A model generated the notes under the pieces. It saw nothing but the letters and a program-made list of their open reading frames with translations. It did no database searches and was not told the origin of the DNA. The position numbers were made by a program, and so were the translations under genes. Shown here one piece after another: positions 60,901 to 64,000 of a stretch of DNA of 64,000 nucleotides; position 1 is the stretch's first letter; the number at the start of each line of letters is the position of its first letter. This DNA comes from CAWATZ01 sp963784995 (GTDB lineage Bacteria; Planctomycetota; Planctomycetia; Gemmatales; Gemmataceae). The stretch is taken from assembly GCA_963784995.1 (NCBI GenBank), contig CAWATZ010000024.1, positions 186,001-250,000 on the forward strand. The letters are read 5' to 3'.

Positions 60901-61126
60901 CCGCAGCGGCTACAACCCCAACGAGCTTGGTGCGTACGTGGAAATGCGCGACGATCGCGTCTGCTTCTTTGTGCGGGCCCTGGCACGCGGCAAGCACAGC
61001 GTCAGCTACCGGATGCGGGCGGAGATTCCGGGCCGGTTCAGTGCCCTGCCGGCACGGGGCTCGGCGATGTACGCCCCGGAACTGAAGGGCAACTCCGACG
61101 AGATCAAGCTGCGCATTGAGGATTAA
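54971..61126 (+). CDS. Giant bacterial alpha-2-macroglobulin with thioester
   Basis: The 2051-residue protein starts with a signal peptide (MQASRKAFLVSVAQVLLLGAFCLVAIEA) without a good lipobox. An N-terminal helical/TPR-like region follows, then macroglobulin domains (FAITDRPVYRPEQKVQFKLWVRHA near 640; YKPGQKATLKVKVTDLNGKPFEG near 1120). The thioester site GCTEQ has C1511. A terpene-cyclase-like toroid lies around 1480-1850 (MQLSDGGWGWFSGTGEESFPHTTAVVVHGLQIA). It ends with a receptor-binding-like domain (VRSGYNPNELGAYVEMRDDRVCFFVR). Such proteins trap proteases in the periplasm. The usual partner, penicillin-binding protein 1C, is not in the neighbourhood. GAAGGAG precedes the ATG. The frame is intact. 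Confidence 0.95.
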   Translation: MQASRKAFLVSVAQVLLLGAFCLVAIEAPPTTERALLLKAFQDGNFKDAYEGLRRLALSPDDDQKKVGADLACSIQCLTLLGRVDEIDAFRESVIEVHKNNCRLLQTAAQTYASGDHHGYVIAGKFDRGDKRGGGRRVDSRQRDRVRALQLLEQAQKLQENETDKKALAQFHFTFAAVLFNVGEAAWRLQYRTDTSQLPDWDEGYFSDGDGRGAAVDAAGNPVFHRLPKSDADAVSDGERWRWHLAQVAEHDPDRLPETEMILAGFLRKQFDVQTMNPESIRWDGRGRFVAQGEERKAGVFAVHTLKDDQTIARLATGIKRFDLPEEFNWIAIYKRVAERGQGPHAVQARDALANVWEVRRQYEKAALAWKEAIARYGPGENDFRRKRLAQIVGNWGRFETANVQPAGVKSTVEYRFRNGTRVSFEAHAIQVEKLLDDVKAYLKSDPGRLHRRENDINVSNVGYRLVEEQQTQYLGKKVATWEQELKPAPSHVDELVTVETPLDRPGAYLLTATMADGNVSRIIVWISDTAIVKKQMQGQTLWYFADAVTGKPIDRAAVEFFGYRNEWRVLTRTVNAESDGEGQVIRGNDQLPHEFQWLTTVRKAGAGHEGGDRFAYHGFSNVWYSKDHDAEYNATKVFAITDRPVYRPEQKVQFKLWVRHAKYDQPDTSDFAGRSFTVQIHNPNGDKVYEQKLTADSWGGTSGEFVLPRNAMLGSYNLQVVNLGGGSFRVEEYKKPEFEVKVEAPKEPVMLGDRIDATIEARYYFGAPVAKGKVKYKVLRSAHDSRWYPAGAWDWFYGPGYWWFAADSTWHPGFSVWGCRGPRWWSQGGEQPEVVLENEVEIGPDGKVSVEIDTLPAKELHGDRDHQYSITAEVVDESRRTITGSGNVLVVRKPFQVFAWVDRGHYRFGDTIKASFNAHTLDSKPVQGKGELTLYRIHCNDKDEPVEKAVQTWKLDTNVEGQAQQQLDASAAGQYRLSLKLTDSKGHTIEGGYVFVVRGKGDDGKEYRFNDLELVTDKREYAPGEKVKLLLNADRPDSTVLLFLRPANGVYLKPRLLHVKGKSIEEEIAVVQRDMPNFFIEALTVSNGKVHVETREVIVPPEKRVLNVEVLPSQQEYKPGQKATLKVKVTDLNGKPFEGTTAVTMYDRSLEYVSGGSNVPEIKEFFWKWRRQHSASAEHNLGMQFNNLIRSQETGMAELGVYQEPGVLLLVDASESLTTDDSDFFMKTKDLQHYSTIMPVRQLALSTRAVGAFSGVDRLPTRGAEWADPELLLPPPGVPPQPKVEPTVRKNFADTAYWSASLNTDKDGQASVSFTMPENLTGWKVKVWAMGHGTKVGEGSAEVTTKKDLLVRLQAPRFFIEKDEVVLSANVHNYLKKDKAVKVSLELEGKTLEMLGSPSTEANVPAGGEKRVDFRVKVKSEGVALVRMKAVSDEESDAMQMRFPCYVHGMLKTESFAGVVRPDRELAQVVFTVPAERRVNDTRLEVRYSPTLAGAMVDALPYLVDYPYGCTEQTLNRFLPTVITQRILQRMNLDLKDIQKKRTNLNAQEIGDAQERAKGWQRYQRNPVFDEAEVKAMVADGIRKLASMQLSDGGWGWFSGTGEESFPHTTAVVVHGLQIARQNDVTLPNGMLERGIAWLLGYQNREVQKIKNFPTETLPSKKFADNLDALVFMILADQEHLDNDMKDMRDFLYRDRNHLAVYAKATFGLALHRQKEFDKLGMILKNVEQYVVRDDENQTAYLKLPADNSWWYWYGSETEANAYYLKLLAAATPKDPKASRLVKYLLNNRKHSTWWNSTRDTAIAIEALADYFKASGEDNPDLTVEIWLDGKKHKEVKIDRANLFTFDGTLLLTGAAVDSGKHTLEVRRKGTGPVYFNVYLTNFTLEDFITRAGLEVKVNRKYYKLTPLDKKIKASGSRGQVLDQKVEKYERSELANMAQLKSGDLVEVELEIDSKNDYEYLLFEDCKAAGFEPLLVRSGYNPNELGAYVEMRDDRVCFFVRALARGKHSVSYRMRAEIPGRFSALPARGSAMYAPELKGNSDEIKLRIED

Positions 61127-61992
61127 GCCGTACGCTGTTTCATGGACTCGGCCAACCGCGTGATCTGCTCGCGCATCCGGTCCGCGGGCAAACGCACGCG
61201 CTGGCCGTGGCCGGGCAGCACCCACTCGAACCGATACGCCGCCAGCTGGGCCATCGACCTGGCTTGCTCCGGCCAGGAGTACCAGCAGTAATCCTCGGAG
61301 GCGGACAGTTCCTGGGACGTGCGGTCCCAATCTAAATGGTCGCCGGTGAACAGGAAGCGGTCCTGAATGAGCAGCACACAGTGTCCGCGCGTGTGGCCCG
61401 GCGTGGCAATGGCGAGGAAGCCCGGCGCCAGCTGCCACGGGCCTTCGCCATCAAGAACGACCTCCGCGCCCGGTTGCGATGCCAGTTCGTCGCGGTGAAT
61501 GATGCGTCGGCTGCCAAAATGCTCGGCGTAGCGCTGGGCGTCGGCCACGTCGTCGCGGTGCGTCAGGAAGACGTGGGCGACGCCGCCCAGGGACTCCAGC
61601 CGCTCGACCAGAGGACGCACAAACTTGGGCGAATCGACCAACCAGTTGCCGCCGGGATGACGAACGAAGTAACTGTTGCCGCCATACGATTTGGGAGAGT
61701 TGTAGCCGCAGTAATAGACCGGCTCTTCAAGGAGCAGTGGGAAATCCCTCATGATTGGTTTTGGGTCGTCGCTGAGACAGCCGATCGACCCCGTTGGACA
61801 GGATAGCAGCGCCTGCAACGCCTGCCGGCGGTCGGTGGGTGTCACCGGCTGGGCCTTGACGCAGGACGTTGTCGCGGCCTCCCCGAAGACGGCAGGCGCG
61901 ATCTGCCGGCAGGCGTCGCAGTCGATGCAGGTTGAGTCCACGAAAAAGTCCCCCGGGACGTTTTCCGGCACGCGCTTCTTGAGGTTCGCCAT
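61123..61992 (-). CDS. Ferredoxin-domain metallo-beta-lactamase-fold protein
   Basis: Residues 1-75 are a single-cluster ferredoxin: CIDCDAC near residue 22, a later cysteine in TSCVKA and CPTGSI near 65. Residues ~90-289 are an MBL fold with THRDDVADA (a variant of the usual HxHxDH, lacking the second histidine), TPGHTRGHCVLL, FTGDHLDWD and LPGHGQRV. ATG 61992 is chosen with GGAG 7 bases upstream; GTG codons precede it. The product is 289 residues. The altered metal motif suggests a mono-metal or different site. It overlaps the alpha-2-macroglobulin stop by 4 bases (convergent). Confidence 0.85.
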   Translation of the reverse strand: MANLKKRVPENVPGDFFVDSTCIDCDACRQIAPAVFGEAATTSCVKAQPVTPTDRRQALQALLSCPTGSIGCLSDDPKPIMRDFPLLLEEPVYYCGYNSPKSYGGNSYFVRHPGGNWLVDSPKFVRPLVERLESLGGVAHVFLTHRDDVADAQRYAEHFGSRRIIHRDELASQPGAEVVLDGEGPWQLAPGFLAIATPGHTRGHCVLLIQDRFLFTGDHLDWDRTSQELSASEDYCWYSWPEQARSMAQLAAYRFEWVLPGHGQRVRLPADRMREQITRLAESMKQRTA

Positions 61993-62022
61993 CACCACGC
62001 TCCGCAGACATGCTCAAGGAAT

Positions 62023-62092
62023 GGCGAGCGGCGCGGCGTCAGCCCGCCGGTTTTGCTGGCATTACCGGCGGGCTGACGCCGCGCCGCTCGCC
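62023..62092. repeat. Perfect 29-base inverted repeat (family I)
   Basis: The arms at 62023-62051 and 62064-62092 are exact reverse complements around 12 bases. The right arm is identical over 29 bases to the sequence inside the aminoacylase gene at 42983-43011. It lies between two genes on the minus strand. Confidence 0.95.
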
Positions 62093-62108
62093 TTATTGTT
62101 GGTGCCTC

Positions 62109-64000
62109 TTACTTGTCTTCGTCGCTGATCCAGGAGAGGACCAGCTTCAGTTCCCCCGAGCCGGCCGGCACCGTGAACTCCTCTCGGGTGGTATCGTCTT
62201 GCTTGCGGCGGCTCACGAAGTCTGGCACACACCGGAGACATCCTTCCAGCAACTCCAGCTCCCACACCAGAGGCGGCCGTCTCGACAGTCCGCGTTCCTT
62301 GTGAAAAACGTCCGGATACGCGTCGGAGCGGGCGACCGGCCAGCCGTACTTCTTCGCCGCATCAAAGTCCGACGCCGGAATGCTCCACTCCTCTCCGTAA
62401 GTGACACTGGTGCCGACCGTGCGCCGGGCATTCTCCTCGTCGTCGTCTCTGGCCCAGAGCCGTCTTAATGCCTTCAGGTCTTCGTAAAGCGCCACGCCCC
62501 GCATCAGTCCAGATTGGCCCATCAGCACGGCGTACCAGGGCCCGCTGTGGAACTTGTCGCACTCGACCCGGACCGCCGACTCGTAACCGACCTTCTTCCA
62601 GGGAGCCTGGCGGAAGAACAATGCTGCCGCCTCGTAAAAGCGGCCGACCTGCTCCGGGGTGACGCCCGGCGCATCAAGCAGCCCCGGCTGAGGCTTGCCA
62701 CAAAGTTCCTCGAACACCGCCCAGAAAATGGCGTCGAGCGGGCGGAAGTCTTGCCCGACCACCAGATCAACGCCGATCTCCTCCAGGTGCGGCTTCAGGG
62801 GGGCCCACGGCTCGTCCGCTCGCACCTGGATCTCGGTGGGGCGATGCGCTTCCCCTGCCATCGGATTCTGCATTGCCTGCACCAGGGTGTCCCACAGCAG
62901 CGCGTCGGAAGGCGGCTCTGACAGCAACTGATGCCCCAGGATCAGCTCGTTGCTGTTGCTCGTGATCAGGATGCTCCAGGGACGCACCATTTCCCCCCCA
63001 ACGCTGATCCAGTTGGGAACCGGCCGACAAGCCGCTTGCCAGACGTCCGGTTCCTGGCGCAGATGGGTCGTCAGCCACTTCTTGATGAAACTCAGCGGTC
63101 CCTTGGCATGAGGCGCCGGTTCCTTCTTCCGGGGCTTGACCTGGGCTCGCAGCCAGTCGATGGCGCCCGGCGTGTCCTTCCATCCCACCATGAAACTGCC
63201 GACGTAGTTCAGAGCTTCGCTCTCGTCACCGGGGCTGTAATAGCTGGGCTCCTCGTTGGGCGGGTACTTGTCTCCCAGCAGATAGTCCGGCACGTGCTTG
63301 TTGGTCTTGAGGGCCTTCTTGAGCAGCTTCTGCGCCTCCGGCGTGTCACCGTGTTGCCGGAACGCGAGCAGGGCCCTGGTATAAGCCCAGGCCGCCATCG
63401 CATCGTCCTTGTACTGATGGAGCAGACGGGCCAGGTCGTCGTCCCGGTCGAGGAAGAGCAGGAAACCCGCCAGGGTATAGCGGACGCCCTGGTTGTCGCT
63501 GGGGTTCAGACGCAGCATCTCCTGCAAGTGCTGCACGGCCTCGTCCCGCCGGCCCGCGCTCCAGAGCGTCATCGCCAGACCCTGCCGGGCTCGCATGTAC
63601 GGCCGGGTTTCCAGCATGCCCCAGAAATGCCCCACGTCGCGCTGGAACGTCTCCGGCCCCAGGGCTCGCTCGCCGGCGGCCACGCCCTTCTCGTACCAAT
63701 CGATGGCCTCCTTGTGGCTGCCGGCGTGTTCGGCCAGCAGCACGCAGGCATCGGCGCAGTCCGGGCTGATGGCCAGGGCTTCCTTCGCCAGCTGCACCCG
63801 GCGTTTGGGGTTGCGTTCCTCGAACGCCTGGTACATCAGTTCCTGGGCCCTGTCCAGCGGCGTGTCCGACGGGCCCTGGCCTTGCAGCCTGGCGATCAAA
63901 TCGTGCATTGTCCCTTCCATCGCTCGACGGTCAGGAAGGTCTGCCGGACTGGGTGGTTTGCGTTCCGGCCTGCCACCTTGGGGCTTGCGCTTTTTCTTGG
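62109..64000 (-). CDS. TPR protein (ST7-like N-terminus, DUF6930/DUF7309-like C-terminus), 5' end beyond the window
   Basis: The N-terminal ~270 residues hold tetratricopeptide-type helices (QLAKEALAISPDCADACVLLAEHAGSHKEAIDWYEKGV, ARQGLAMTLWSAGRRDEAVQHLQEMLRLNPSDNQGVRYTLAGFL). The C-terminal ~300 residues include a PWAPLKPHLEEIGVDLVVGQDFRPLD region like DUF6930/DUF7309. The frame is open to base 63999 and reads K-K-K-R-K-P-Q upstream of the ATGs at 63908 and 63920. The basic KKKRK start looks like the true N-terminus of this family, so the start codon probably lies a few bases past the right edge. The function is unknown; it is likely cytoplasmic. Confidence 0.8.
   Translation of the reverse strand, partial: KKKRKPQGGRPERKPPSPADLPDRRAMEGTMHDLIARLQGQGPSDTPLDRAQELMYQAFEERNPKRRVQLAKEALAISPDCADACVLLAEHAGSHKEAIDWYEKGVAAGERALGPETFQRDVGHFWGMLETRPYMRARQGLAMTLWSAGRRDEAVQHLQEMLRLNPSDNQGVRYTLAGFLLFLDRDDDLARLLHQYKDDAMAAWAYTRALLAFRQHGDTPEAQKLLKKALKTNKHVPDYLLGDKYPPNEEPSYYSPGDESEALNYVGSFMVGWKDTPGAIDWLRAQVKPRKKEPAPHAKGPLSFIKKWLTTHLRQEPDVWQAACRPVPNWISVGGEMVRPWSILITSNSNELILGHQLLSEPPSDALLWDTLVQAMQNPMAGEAHRPTEIQVRADEPWAPLKPHLEEIGVDLVVGQDFRPLDAIFWAVFEELCGKPQPGLLDAPGVTPEQVGRFYEAAALFFRQAPWKKVGYESAVRVECDKFHSGPWYAVLMGQSGLMRGVALYEDLKALRRLWARDDDEENARRTVGTSVTYGEEWSIPASDFDAAKKYGWPVARSDAYPDVFHKERGLSRRPPLVWELELLEGCLRCVPDFVSRRKQDDTTREEFTVPAGSGELKLVLSWISDEDK

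Overview
The window looks like a chromosomal segment of a planctomycete of the Gemmataceae (Gemmata-like) lineage. The DNA is GC-rich. It carries three secreted proteins with a type IV pilin-like N-terminus followed by a DUF1559 body, a TIGR02996 'repeat-companion' protein typical of Gemmata, a Pirellula/Verrucomicrobium-type heme-binding domain (TIGR02603), WD40 proteins including the tail of a kinase-WD40 type gene, a single-cluster ferredoxin fused to a metallo-beta-lactamase fold, and a very large alpha-2-macroglobulin. No phage, plasmid or CRISPR signal was seen. All family names come from reading the protein sequences; no database search was possible.

Layout. 1-8909: the distal half of the ribosomal spc/alpha operons, all on + (rpsH, rplF, rplR, rpsE, rplO, secY, map, rpmJ, rpsM, rpsK, rpsD, rpoA, rplQ), without rpmD, adk and infA at their usual places. 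8857-16073: small accessory genes (TIGR02996, SUKH/SMI1, a secreted protein, a JAMM peptidase, an HTH-EIIA fusion, DUF4259, a class I amidotransferase, and a HEPN protein with a partner). 16061-21881: on the minus strand, a diheme DUF6797/propeller protein, a WD40 protein, a DUF1559 protein and a small membrane protein, with a tRNA-Glu on +. 22165-25659: a c-type cytochrome, a tiny membrane protein, a globin-coupled histidine kinase and its NtrC-type sigma-54 regulator, which reads as a redox or gas-sensing unit. 25704-28476: an HNH nuclease with an overlapping small partner, a BamA/POTRA remnant and a chimeric Tat-secreted protein. 28719-33783: DUF3109, an STAS/anti-sigma kinase pair, mutS. 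33856-41193: small membrane and secreted proteins, DUF1559 proteins, an RRM protein, mnmA. 41205-47924: an esterase/D-aminoacylase fusion, a truncated IS1634-type transposase joined to a truncated WD40 gene, and a bacterial-type PARG. 48011-61126: a bile-acid-symporter-family transporter, a double cytidylate-kinase-like protein, an OmpR/HK pair, an FHA protein, a YihY-type membrane protein and the 2051-codon alpha-2-macroglobulin. 61123-64000: a ferredoxin-MBL protein and a TPR protein cut by the right edge.

Two things run through the whole window. First, intergenic gaps are filled with long, often perfect, inverted repeats of at least ten sequence families, several lying between ribosomal genes. 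Single arms of two families are also found in frame inside coding genes, and other copies supply the 3' ends of genes. Second, at least eight genes, including rpsD and mutS, carry what looks like a net one-base frameshift with full coding potential on both sides. Indel errors in the assembly are the simplest explanation; genes such as the 6.2 kb alpha-2-macroglobulin are intact.
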